Shown: positions 50,893 through 58,856 of the stretch, piece after piece
Position numbering within the stretch: the first letter of the stretch is position 1
How the letters are laid out: every line of letters starts with the position of its first letter
Assembly: GCA_963812675.1 (NCBI GenBank)
Contig: CAWEWR010000011.1
Coordinates: 310,001-374,000 of the forward strand
Direction of reading: 5' to 3'
DNA: 64,000 bases
From: AP-15 sp963812675
Lineage (GTDB): Bacteria > Pseudomonadota > Alphaproteobacteria > ATCC43930 > CGMCC-115725
The notes under the pieces: model-generated
Databases searched by the model: none
What the model was told of the DNA's origin: nothing
What the model saw: only the letters and a program-made list of their open reading frames with translations
Made by a program: the position numbers and the translations under genes

Positions 50893-51330
50893 ATGCCAAT
50901 GTTGATGGGACAGGAGAAGCAGCGGATTTCCGAGCGGCTCCAGCGGCTCGATGCGGAACGAGAAAAACTGAGTGCTCAATTCAATGAGCTGGAAATCGCA
51001 GAGCGTGTTCTGGGGCGATTCGAGGGTAAAGCGGCTACAACCGCGAAGCTGCAGAGCACGCGGCCGCCGAACACTGCGGCGGCGGTCGGTAAGAAGCACA
51101 GAGCGCAAGGCAAACGACAGATGCCGACCATATCGCTGAGCGACGCAACTTTGAAAGCTGTGCAAGCACACGATGAGGGCGCCACAGCCAGTGAGGTTCT
51201 CAACTATCTCTCAAGGGAATTCGGGATGGCGGTCCGGCCCAACCACCTTGGTATGGCGCTGCAACGCCATCGCCGTGCCGGGAGACTCGACAACCGCGAT
51301 CAGCGCTGGCACTTACGACGTTCGGCATAG
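50893..51330 (+). CDS. Coiled-coil plus winged-helix-like protein
   Basis: The 145-residue product has an N-terminal coiled coil (QRISERLQRLDAEREKLSAQ) and a basic Lys/Arg linker. The C-terminal helix-turn-helix-like domain reads LSDATLKAVQAHDEGATASE, VLNYLSREFGMAVRPNHLGM and ALQRHRRAGRL. The pattern suggests a DNA-binding protein that dimerises through its N-terminus. I recall similar proteins from Bradyrhizobium-like genomes but know no function. The ATG start fits the beginning of the heptads. It appears intact and isolated. Confidence 0.65.
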   Translation: MPMLMGQEKQRISERLQRLDAEREKLSAQFNELEIAERVLGRFEGKAATTAKLQSTRPPNTAAAVGKKHRAQGKRQMPTISLSDATLKAVQAHDEGATASEVLNYLSREFGMAVRPNHLGMALQRHRRAGRLDNRDQRWHLRRSA

Positions 51331-51629
51331 AAACAGAGCAGTCGCGCTGCGCCATCCACGAGAGGATGCCTCCGACGGGAGGATGCCCGTGAGGCGCTTC
51401 AACAGAGGGGGATGGCGCAAGTTTGCAGCCGTCCCCAGGAGCGAACGGGTCGAAACTTTGCCCCTCCACGGGGCTGAGAATTAGAACTCTCCCGCTCGGA
51501 GCAGCGTTCGGGCTGATTAGTGCGCGCCTACATCGGGTAGGCTCGCACTACCGGGGCGGCAACATTCCCAGGGTTGCCCTCAGCAACGTCCCTCTCGGGT
51601 AAGCATAGTCTGCCAAGGATGGGACCGAT

Positions 51630-51684
51630 GGTTCGCAGACTCGCCGCTGGAGGGAAGAGGATTCGAACCACCAGTCCGTCTCGC
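51630..51684 (-). repeat. Dispersed tRNA-Ser-3'-like element, copy H
   Basis: On the plus strand: GGTTCGCAGACTCGCCGCTG, then GAGGGAAGAGGATTCGAACC and ACCAGTCCGTCTCGC. Its order and spacing equal those of copy G, so these two define the full element best. Confidence 0.75.
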
Positions 51685-51763
51685 AAACGAGTCGTCTCGC
51701 CGACGGAACGAGAGATGCCGCGAGAGCGAAAAGGCGAGTCTCGGCAGCGTCAGCTATCTTTAC

Positions 51764-51816
51764 GGGGCACCGAACGTTCGAACCCGGCTTCCTCCGCCAG
51801 CGAGGCTGACGCAAGT
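51764..51816 (+). repeat. Dispersed tRNA-Ser-3'-like element, copy I
   Basis: Reads GGGGCACCGAACGTTCGAAC, then CCGGCTTCCTCCGCCAGCGA, GGCTGACGC. It is inverted relative to copy H. Here the acceptor block ends in CCGCCAG, close to the CCGCCA of a genuine tRNA-Ser. Confidence 0.65.
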
Positions 51817-51945
51817 CACAGAACATAGCCTGAGGCGGCTCCTAAAAGACTTTGAACTTTTCGGATTTGCGGTGTGGAATTCGAAATCCTCCCCATATAG
51901 TGTTTTGTAGATTTACTTCCGGAATGAAATAGAAAGGAAAAAGTT

Positions 51946-52092
51946 ATGGCGAAAGCTCAGAGAATATCCAATCGGGAAGCTAAAAAACCGAAACAGCCGA
52001 AATCGGAAAAGAAAACTGCTGTGCCTTTGCCGTTGCTCGCGCCGGAGCGCGGTCTTGCGAGGGCTCAAAGAGGCCGCGAGTTGCCTCGGTGA
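51946..52092 (+). CDS. Small Lys-rich protein
   Basis: The 48-residue product starts MAKAQRISNREAKKPKQPKS. A purine-rich AGAAAGGAAA site lies eight bases before the ATG. I recall short basic proteins with this start (M-A-K-x-Q-x-x-S-N-R-E-x-K-K-P-K) from many rhizobial genomes; they are probably nucleic-acid-binding, but the role is unknown. The tail after residue 30 is less typical, so the C-terminus may be altered. The DNA at its 5' end is notably AT-rich. Confidence 0.65.
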   Translation: MAKAQRISNREAKKPKQPKSEKKTAVPLPLLAPERGLARAQRGRELPR

Positions 52093-52198
52093 TAGCGTAC
52101 CACCATTGGATAGTGACCCGGCCTCGGCCTCGCCCTCGTAAAGGAGAAGATCGCCACCTGGCGCGGCGTAAACGTCTCTACACGGCAGGAGACCAGGA

Positions 52199-52615
52199 TT
52201 GGTGAAAGCGTTTCAGCTTGTTCCGGCGTCAGAGGGGCCACGGCGCGAGTTCAAGATCACCCTGGGGCTTCGCGCCGGGTACGGGTCGGCCGGGCGAATC
52301 TATGATCTCGAAGAGGCCGTCCGGACAGCGCACCGCTGGATGAGAGAACGCGCCGCACGAGGCGAGCCGTTTCTATCCGGGCTGTTTACTCGCGGCGAGG
52401 TCCTCTATGCCGCTTCTGGAGGTGAAGCCGCGAGCCATCGGGAGCCGATTGCCATTTTCGCAGGTGAGGTTCTCCCGCAATACGCCAGCGATCTTGATGA
52501 TGGCACCGTCCGGGAGCTTCTCGATGAACTGGCTGGAGAGATGGGCCGCACCCTCGAACAGGAGGAGGTGCATATCGCCTATCGAGATCGAACCTGGACA
52601 CTGAAGGCTCAGTAA
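52199..52615 (+). CDS. Unknown protein, about 138 residues
   Basis: The frame (FQLVPASEGPRREFKITLGL, RIYDLEEAVRTAHRWMRERA, LSGLFTRGEVLYA, AIFAGEVLPQYASDLDDGTV, ELAGEMGRTLEQEEVHIAYR) has good codon-like composition and a globular, mixed alpha/beta pattern. It is not recognised as a named family. The start is TTG at 52199 or GTG at 52202; no ATG precedes the conserved-looking part. It lies on its own between relics. Confidence 0.5.
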   Translation: MVKAFQLVPASEGPRREFKITLGLRAGYGSAGRIYDLEEAVRTAHRWMRERAARGEPFLSGLFTRGEVLYAASGGEAASHREPIAIFAGEVLPQYASDLDDGTVRELLDELAGEMGRTLEQEEVHIAYRDRTWTLKAQ

Positions 52616-52731
52616 TTCGAGATGTGCGGAAGAAAGCGCAGGTATTGGCGCCGTCGTCCTGAACCACTGGCGCGTGTGCAAATGCTCACCGATGGCAAGA
52701 GGACTTTGGACGAGGGCATGATAATTACTTG

Positions 52732-52985
52732 CTATGGGTGCCGCTTTCGCTCGATCTCGGGCCAATCCTCATAAGCCCAGCGGGCGTGTAGGATTGTGTG
52801 ATTGCGCAGGAACTGGATGTCGCCCGGCATCAAAATGATGTCGAGCCGCAATTCTGGGTCGCCTGCCAGCTCGGCCAACATATCGACCGCATGATATCTT
52901 CGGCGGTGAGCCGCCGCGCCTCGAGAAACCGCTGGGCCGAACCGATACGCAGACGGGAATACAGCACCGAAACGTAGCCGGCATG
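52732..52985 (-). pseudogene. C-terminal relic of a TauD/TfdA-type dioxygenase
   Basis: The minus strand reads VDMLAELAGDPELRLDIILM, then PGDIQFLRNHTILHARWAYE and DWPEIERKRHP. This is the C-terminal core of Fe(II)/2-oxoglutarate dioxygenases of the TauD type, including the distal histidine in NHTILHAR. Upstream, traces of earlier sequence appear in other frames (PASPRNPTSMPA region). The rest of the enzyme is missing and the frame stops after KRHP. Confidence 0.75.
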
Positions 52986-53550
52986 CTCGTTGGGTTTCTC
53001 GGGGAAGCCGGAAAGTCGGGTGCGAACCTGAACTTAGAAATTTCCGGCATCGCTGTAGTGGCACGACGACAGCGGCTACTGTAGTAGGGACAGAGGACCC
53101 TTCCGCCGCCGCTCTCGCATCTAGGCCTGAGCCCAGGATCACTCAGCGTGCGCCACCTTGACGTTAGCGAGCGGAACGTCGAGGGCGGCAGACTCGGAAT
53201 CTACTTAGAGAGCGACGGCGCTATGGCGGACGCGTGCGGTTTTTGCTGGGAGTCCGACGATCGGGAAAGTGCTGCGCGATTTACGCAGTGAGTCCGACGT
53301 TCGCGCTGACGCAGTCGACCCCAGCATCCTGACGCCGGACCGGGCCCGCGACCGCGCGATGAGCCGCAGGATCTCTTGGAACAAAGGCGTCTCAGAACCT
53401 GAGGGACGCCTGGCACAAGTCCATCCCGAGGACGAATGAGCGTGGTTTCGCGGGGACGGCCGAGAGTTGGTCTAAGTAGTTTCCGAGGCTAGCGCAGCCG
53501 ACCCGCGGCCGGCACGGTCATCACGATCCCGGTTTGGAGTTTTCACGCCG
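52986..53550. other. Gene-free stretch before the glycosyltransferase
   Basis: About 560 bases contain the decayed 5' side of the dioxygenase relic and no other feature that I recognise. Confidence 0.4.
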
Positions 53551-54627
53551 ATGCGCATTGCGCAGATCGCGCCCTTGCACGAAGCCGTCCCGCCGAAGCT
53601 CTACGGCGGCACCGAGCGGGTGGTGTCGTACCTAACAGAAGAGCTGGTTGCCCTCGGGCACCAAGTGACGCTGTTCGCCAGTGGTGACTCCGTCACCTCG
53701 GCTTGTCTGCACGCAGTATGGCCGCGCTCCCTGCGACTAGATCCCACGATGCGCGATGTGATCGCGCCACACATGCTGATGATGGAGGAGGTGCGCCGCC
53801 GCGTCGAGGATTTCGACGTGCTGCACTTCCACCTCGACTATTGGCCATTCTCGATGTTCACCCGGCAGAAGGTCCCGTTTGTGACCACGCTGCACGGGCG
53901 GCTCGATTTGCCCGAGCTGAAGCCGATATTCAACGCCTTCCGCGACGTCCCCGTCGTGTCGATCAGCGACGCCCAACGCCTCGCGCTGCCACAGGCCGGG
54001 TTTGTCGCCACCGTGCCGCACGGGGTGCCGGACAGGGGGCTCTCGTCGCAGCCGCAGATCACGCCGACCTATCTGGCGTTCCTCGGCCGTATCGCGCCGG
54101 AGAAGGGGCCGGACCATGCCATCCGGATCGCGCGCGCTTGCGGCATCCCGCTTAGGATCGCCGCTAAGGTGGACAAGGTCGACCAACACTACTTCGATGC
54201 GGTGATACGGCCGATGCTGGATGGTCCAGGCGTTGAGATGATCGGGGAGATCAGCGACCGCGAGAAACCTGACTTCCTCTCCGGCGCCGTTGGCCTGTTG
54301 ATGCCGATCGACTGGCCGGAGCCATTCGGCTTGGTGATGATCGAAGCAATGAGCTGTGGCACACCGGTGATCGCATTCAATCGCGGCTCGGTCCCTGAAG
54401 TTATTGAAGACGGACTGACCGGCTTCATCGTGGAAGGCGACGCGGCCGCGATCGCCGCCGTCGGGTGTCTCGACCGTCTGGACCGTGCCACAGTGCGTGC
54501 TCACTTCGAGCAGAGGTTCACGGCGCGCCGCATGGCGGAAGACTACCTGGCAGCGTATAGCCGCCTCGCGGCCGATGACCGCCCGGTCGTGCGGAGGCGA
54601 CTGCAGATTGTGGGCTCAGCTCGATGA
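53551..54627 (+). CDS. Family 4 glycosyltransferase
   Basis: The 358-residue protein is a GT-B fold, GT4-type retaining glycosyltransferase. The N-terminal Rossmann half starts MRIAQIAPLHEAVPPKLYGG (glycine-rich acceptor loop), with FDVLHFHLDYW near residue 88. The C-terminal half has LAFLGRIAPEKGPDHAIRIA near residue 172 and the donor-binding EPFGLVMIEAMSCGTPVIAF near residue 254 with the EX7E motif. It probably transfers a hexose from a nucleotide donor to a glycan, lipid or small acceptor. No polysaccharide cluster surrounds it, so the acceptor is unknown. Confidence 0.9.
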   Translation: MRIAQIAPLHEAVPPKLYGGTERVVSYLTEELVALGHQVTLFASGDSVTSACLHAVWPRSLRLDPTMRDVIAPHMLMMEEVRRRVEDFDVLHFHLDYWPFSMFTRQKVPFVTTLHGRLDLPELKPIFNAFRDVPVVSISDAQRLALPQAGFVATVPHGVPDRGLSSQPQITPTYLAFLGRIAPEKGPDHAIRIARACGIPLRIAAKVDKVDQHYFDAVIRPMLDGPGVEMIGEISDREKPDFLSGAVGLLMPIDWPEPFGLVMIEAMSCGTPVIAFNRGSVPEVIEDGLTGFIVEGDAAAIAAVGCLDRLDRATVRAHFEQRFTARRMAEDYLAAYSRLAADDRPVVRRRLQIVGSAR

Positions 54628-54919
54628 TCCGGACCAAGCCGGCCGTAAGCCGCGACGAAGGCGAGCTAACGCCTGCTGGGCGCCCGCCACACCACCGCCG
54701 GGACTGGAGAGGAAAACATCTCCGCCAGGGGACGGGCCATCACACAGATACCAAAGAACCCGTTCTAAAATAGTTAATAGCCGGGTTGGGCGATCAGTGA
54801 AATCCAAAACGCGCTACATCATGACGTGCCATAACCTAACGTATAGAATGCTTGTGGCACGGGCCGATGAAGCAACCCTTCAATCCGCCCAGTTTACCGA
54901 GACCAGCCGCCATTCGCTC
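54628..54919. other. Intergenic region between convergent genes
   Basis: About 290 bases separate the glycosyltransferase from the end of the transporter relic. No clear terminator hairpin was identified. Confidence 0.35.
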
Positions 54920-56235
54920 CTATTCCGCTGCCTCAAGCGCAACCAAAGGCGGCACGGAAGCGGCGGGGTTCGGGATGTGCAGAAAGAACGCCGAGATGAA
55001 CGCGGAGATCAGACCGAACAAGGCCAGTCCGTACAACCCGCCGGCGTAGCTGCCTGTCAGGTCCTTCATGAACCCGACATACCAGGAACCGAAGAAGCCG
55101 CCGAGATTTCCGAGAGAGTTGATCCACGCGATGGCGCCGGCGGCCGCCGTGCCGGTCAGGAACATCGGCGGCATCGCCCAGAACGGTCCCTTGGAACCGT
55201 AGAACCCCATCGCCGCGACTGACATGCCGACGAGCGCCCACCAGGTTCCCATCGTCATGCCGGCAATGACAAGCCCGATTGTGGAGACCGTGCAAGCCGC
55301 CAATAAATGCCACCGCCGCTCGTTCATGCGGTCCGAGAGGAGACCCCATCCCACCATGGCGACGCCGCCACAAATATAGGGGATCATCGTCAGCCAACCG
55401 ACATTCATGTTGCTAGAATTGCCCAGGGACTTGATGATCTGCGGGATAAAGAACAGCATCCCCAGGCTGGCGGTGACGATGCCGAGATAGTTCAAGGACA
55501 ACAGCAGCACCTTAGGATCGAACATTGCCTGCCACAGGCTGAAGGTCCGCACGGCATCCTTGGCTTGTCGCTCGCTTGCCAGCTTTGCAGCGAGCCAGGT
55601 CTTCTCCGCCGCCGTAAGAAACCTTGCCTGCTCCGGCCTGTCGGTCAGCAGGAACAGCGTGACGACGCCGATCAGTAGGGTCGGAACCGCCTCGGCGATG
55701 TACATGATCTGCCAGCCGTGCAAGCCGAGCCAGCCGTCGAGGCCCAGAAGCGCTGTCGAGATCGGCGCACCGCCCGCCACCGCGATCGGCAGCCCGATCA
55801 GAAAGCCCGAAACAATGCGGGCATGGTGGCGGCTGGAAACCAATAGGTGAAGTACAGTATGATCCCCGGGAAGAACCCGGCCTCGGCCACACCCAACAGG
55901 AACCGCACGGCGGCAAAGCTCGTCGACCCCGTAACCAGCGCGGTGGCGCCGGCCAAAAGGCCCCAAGTGATCATTATACGGGCGATCCACAGCCGCGCGC
56001 CCACCTTCTCCATGATCAGGTTGCTCGGCACCTCGAAGATGAAGTAGCCCCAGTAGAAGGTGCCAAGGGCGAACCCGAAGGCAGTGGCCGACATACCCAG
56101 ATCGTCGCGCATCGTCAGGCCGGCGAAGCTCACATTGATCCGGTCGATGTAAGCCAGGAAATAGCTCAGAATGGCGAACGGCAGCAGGCGCATATAGACC
56201 TTGCGCATGGCCGATTTTTCGATTGCCTCGTCCAT
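54920..56235 (-). pseudogene. MFS transporter (anion:cation symporter type) with a frameshift
   Basis: The N-terminal frame (from MDEAIEKSAMRKVYMRLLPF to YWFPAAT) and the C-terminal frame (from RIVSGFLIGLPIAVAGGAP to the end) join into one MFS protein of about 435 residues with twelve membrane segments. The motif YIDRINVSFAGLTM in the first loop is typical of the anion:cation symporter group that imports aromatic acids, phthalate, tartrate or glucarate. The frames change near 55820-55830, in CCACCATGCCC, by a single base. If the shift is real the transporter is dead; if it is a sequence error the gene is intact. A good ATG begins at 56235. Confidence 0.8.
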
Positions 56236-56348
56236 CCGTTCCCTCTCCTTATCGGGGCCGCCCGGTCGGCCTACCAGCGGTCGTTAAAAAGGCGGTGCCG
56301 GGCTACTTGGCTGGCTATTACTGGACACGGCGATCGTCCGACATAGGC

Positions 56349-56786
56349 TCACCCTCTCATCAACAAAGTGGTGAATAGGACACCGCCGATAACCAAGGCT
56401 ATCCAAGTCAGATCAGTGGCGTTGAGGGTGATCCAATCTTTCCAGCCTTCACGGAAGGAGTCCATCCGGCCACGCGCCCTTTTCCGAGACACGACAGCTT
56501 CGCTGTGAGCCCATTGCGGCACAGTTTCGTCCGGCTGCGCGTCTCTCGCTAGGGCTCCCGCGAGCTCCACCGGGTTTGTTTCGACGATCTGAGTCAAAAC
56601 CGTACCTGTGTTTCGTTCCAGCCGCAGCAGGGTTGCAATCCGCCTGTAGGCCGGAAGCGACGAGGGCTGAAGCAGCTCTTCATCGGTCTCGACCGTGTAG
56701 GTTCCCGCAGGGTGCGCCTCGATCGCTCCGCTAAGACTGAATGGATGCATGAAAGTGACCGTCTTGCTGGTCGTTCGCACGGTCAT
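56349..56786 (-). CDS. Small protein with C-terminal membrane anchor
   Basis: The 145-residue product begins MTVRTTSKTVTFMHPFSLSG, with a GGAGG site before the ATG at 56786; an earlier in-frame start is unlikely. The N-terminal half (AHPAGTYTVETDEELLQP, LPAYRRIATLLRLER) resembles a short conserved protein that I recall from rhizobia. The C-terminus has one membrane helix (LTWIALVIGGVLFTTLLM). It follows the slipin gene on the same strand by about 105 bases. Function is unknown. Confidence 0.65.
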   Translation of the reverse strand: MTVRTTSKTVTFMHPFSLSGAIEAHPAGTYTVETDEELLQPSSLPAYRRIATLLRLERNTGTVLTQIVETNPVELAGALARDAQPDETVPQWAHSEAVVSRKRARGRMDSFREGWKDWITLNATDLTWIALVIGGVLFTTLLMRG

Positions 56787-56891
56787 GGGTGTCCTCCGTC
56801 CTTCGATGAACGTTCTCTCCCCCCGGGTACGCATTTCGGCCATCAGGCGGAGCCGCTCTGACTGCCTCCGGTCATCTTCATCAAAATATTC

Positions 56892-57761
56892 TCAAGCGGC
56901 GCACTTCAGCGACGGGACTCCCTCGCCTGGAGTCCTTTGGCCGGCGAGCACCAGAGCTGCGGCAGGGTTCATACTGTCGACCATCGACGTCGGGATCAGG
57001 ATCGTGGTGCCGCGTTCCTTTGTCGTCTCGTAGATGATGTTCATGGCACGCAGCTGCAGGGCGGCGGGATGATCGGCATTAATCTTGGCGGCCTCGACAA
57101 ACTTCTCCGCGATCTCGGCTTCGGCCAACCCCAGAATGACGCGGGCCTGTTTCTCGCGCTCGGCCTGGGCCTGGCGAGACATGGCATCCTGCAGGCCACG
57201 GGGATAGCGACGTTGCGGATCTCGACCGAGGTTACCGGCACGCCCCATCCGGTGATCTTGTTGCCAATCTCGTCCCGGAGTTGCTCGTCAGCCGCTTTCT
57301 GCTCGGACAGGAGGGCTGCAAGCATGGAAGAGCCGATCATTTCACGGAGCGAGGTCTGCGCGACGCGGTCGATAGCCTGTCGGTAGTCGGTGATTTCCAG
57401 CGCCGCCTTACGTGCGTCATGGACGTGCCAGAAAATAATTGCGTCGAACGTTGACCGGCACGGTGTCCTTGGTCAGTGCCTGCTCGGCATTGAATGCAGT
57501 GGTCTGGATGCGCTCGTCGATGACCGCCACCACTTTGTCGATGATCGGGAAGATCAGGAAGAGGCCCGGCCCTTTGACACCTTGGAGCTTGCCCGCCCGC
57601 AGGACGACAAATTTCTGCCAAGCGTTGGCCATCTTGAGCGAGAGCGCGATGATGACCGCGGCGACAAGGAAGGGTGGGGCTAACAAGATATCGACCGTCT
57701 CGCCGAGCGCGAGACCTGTGAGAGCGCAGGCAATAACCAGGAAAACAGTAATTGAGTTCAT
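56892..57761 (-). pseudogene. Slipin/stomatin-type SPFH protein gene with two one-base frame changes
   Basis: Three frames join to one SPFH protein. MNSITVFLVIACALTGLALG (membrane anchor) runs through GLFLIFPIIDKVVAVIDERI to TVPVNV. The next frame gives DAIIFWHVHDARKAALEITD, YRQAIDRVAQTSLREMIG and VPVTSVEIRNVAIP. The last gives GLQDAMSRQAQAEREKQARV, AALQLRAMNIIYETTKERGT. Slipins scaffold membrane microdomains and usually pair with an NfeD-type protease. There is an extra T near 57448 (GTTCGAC) and a missing C near 57205 (ATCCCCGTGG). Without them the protein would be full length, about 289 residues. Confidence 0.8.
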
Positions 57762-57772
57762 GCTGGTTGCTC

Positions 57773-58099
57773 CTATTGCGCGGTCGCCTCTTGCAAGTTG
57801 GTGAGCCTCATTGCCACCAGACGACGCGCCATCTGTTCAACCGAGTCGAGCGTCTCTTGCGCTTCCTCCGCTTCCGATGCGCCATGTGACCGGAGCCACT
57901 CCTGCGAAATCCCCAAGTATTTTCGATAGAGCGCGTCACGTAACTCCGGGCTGGCAGTCAACACATTCGTCGCAATTCGGTCTGCCGCCAGCATCATGGC
58001 AACCACCGAGGTTATTGCCCGGTTTCGGGGAATGCGGCTAATATCCTTTCCGGGTAGCCCTCGGAGGCTGGGAGACCGGACCGCCGTGTTGCTCAGCAT
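57773..58099 (-). CDS. Unknown small helical protein upstream of the slipin gene
   Basis: The 108-residue product (MLSNTAVRSPSLRGLPGKDI, AMMLAADRIATNVLTASPEL, LYRKYLGISQEWLRSHGASE, VEQMARRLVAMRLTNLQEAT) is mainly helical and acidic towards the end. It ends 11 bases before the slipin start, which suggests one transcript. I recognise no family. Confidence 0.5.
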   Translation of the reverse strand: MLSNTAVRSPSLRGLPGKDISRIPRNRAITSVVAMMLAADRIATNVLTASPELRDALYRKYLGISQEWLRSHGASEAEEAQETLDSVEQMARRLVAMRLTNLQEATAQ

Positions 58100-58173
58100 C
58101 TTTCTTTCGCCTCAATGACGCCCCGGTCGCGCCAGTCACGAACCCTTCGCCGTAACCCTCCTGGGTCGGGTCT

Positions 58174-58524
58174 CTAAGTCGAGCTCCCGAGCTTTTCTGC
58201 GCAGGCACTCGCAACTGCCGAATTCGGTTTCTCGGTTCCAGGGAATGTAGCCCAGCCGCCTTTCTCGATGAGTGTGTGCCGGTCCCAAGATGGGGCCTTG
58301 TTGAACGCGACGAGCTTTGCTGCTGAATCGGTTTGCTGCTGGAACTTCTCGACGCAGATCGGAGCCAGCGCCGCTACGACTGCGGTTTCAGCGCGCTGGC
58401 TTGCCATTTTCTCCGCGGTGCTGCCGAGTGTCCATCCGAGCGACGAAAACCCGATAACCGCGAACGCAACAGCACCGACCACTGCACCCCATACCGCTGG
58501 TTTCACCCCGGGATGGATCTTCAT
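58174..58524 (-). CDS. Small membrane-anchored protein
   Basis: The 116-residue product has an N-terminal membrane segment (KPAVWGAVVGAVAFAVIGFS) and an outer domain with two cysteines (LAPICVEKFQQQ, ASACAEKL). The pattern (uncleaved anchor, then AETAVVAALAPICVEKF, a WA motif and a Cys near the end) resembles a conserved small alphaproteobacterial protein of unknown function. An AAGG sequence precedes the ATG. Confidence 0.7.
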   Translation of the reverse strand: MKIHPGVKPAVWGAVVGAVAFAVIGFSSLGWTLGSTAEKMASQRAETAVVAALAPICVEKFQQQTDSAAKLVAFNKAPSWDRHTLIEKGGWATFPGTEKPNSAVASACAEKLGSST

Positions 58525-58639
58525 TGCGTCACCTTGGCTTTAGGAGAATTTCCTCCTAGTTCAGATCAAGCGGAGAAACATAACGCGGAGTGAGCCGGTG
58601 ACGGTAGGTTCGGAAACTACTCAGACGACACCCCCCGAC

Positions 58640-58800
58640 TCGATTCTGCGTCTTGCCTGTCACCCGGAGCATCTTCTCTTGAACAGTCATCTCGAGCTCC
58701 GCCGTCGAGAACCCTGCCACAGCCATCACCAGGCGGTAGGCGTTTTCGCCAGTCTTCTGTGATGCTGTATGAACGTTCTGCCGATTAGTCCAGGCTGGGC
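58640..58800 (-). pseudogene. Relic of an Hsp20-type small heat-shock gene
   Basis: The minus strand contains TGENAYRLVMAVAGFSTAEL, then EMTVQEKMLRVTGKTQ, the first half of the alpha-crystallin domain of IbpA-type chaperones. An extra base just upstream separates this from SYSITE in another frame. The end of the domain is missing: homology stops near 58645. Confidence 0.75.
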
Positions 58801-58856
58801 GCGCGATTTCGGATCGGCGCGGGGGGATCCTCTTGACCAACCGACCGCGCTCTCGG

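Larger units (their letters stand above)
51331..51945. other. Gene-free stretch with two opposed repeat copies
   Basis: The 615 bases between the coiled-coil gene and the small basic protein include dispersed-repeat copies H and I in opposite orientation, about 80 bases apart. No gene is supported. Confidence 0.45.
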
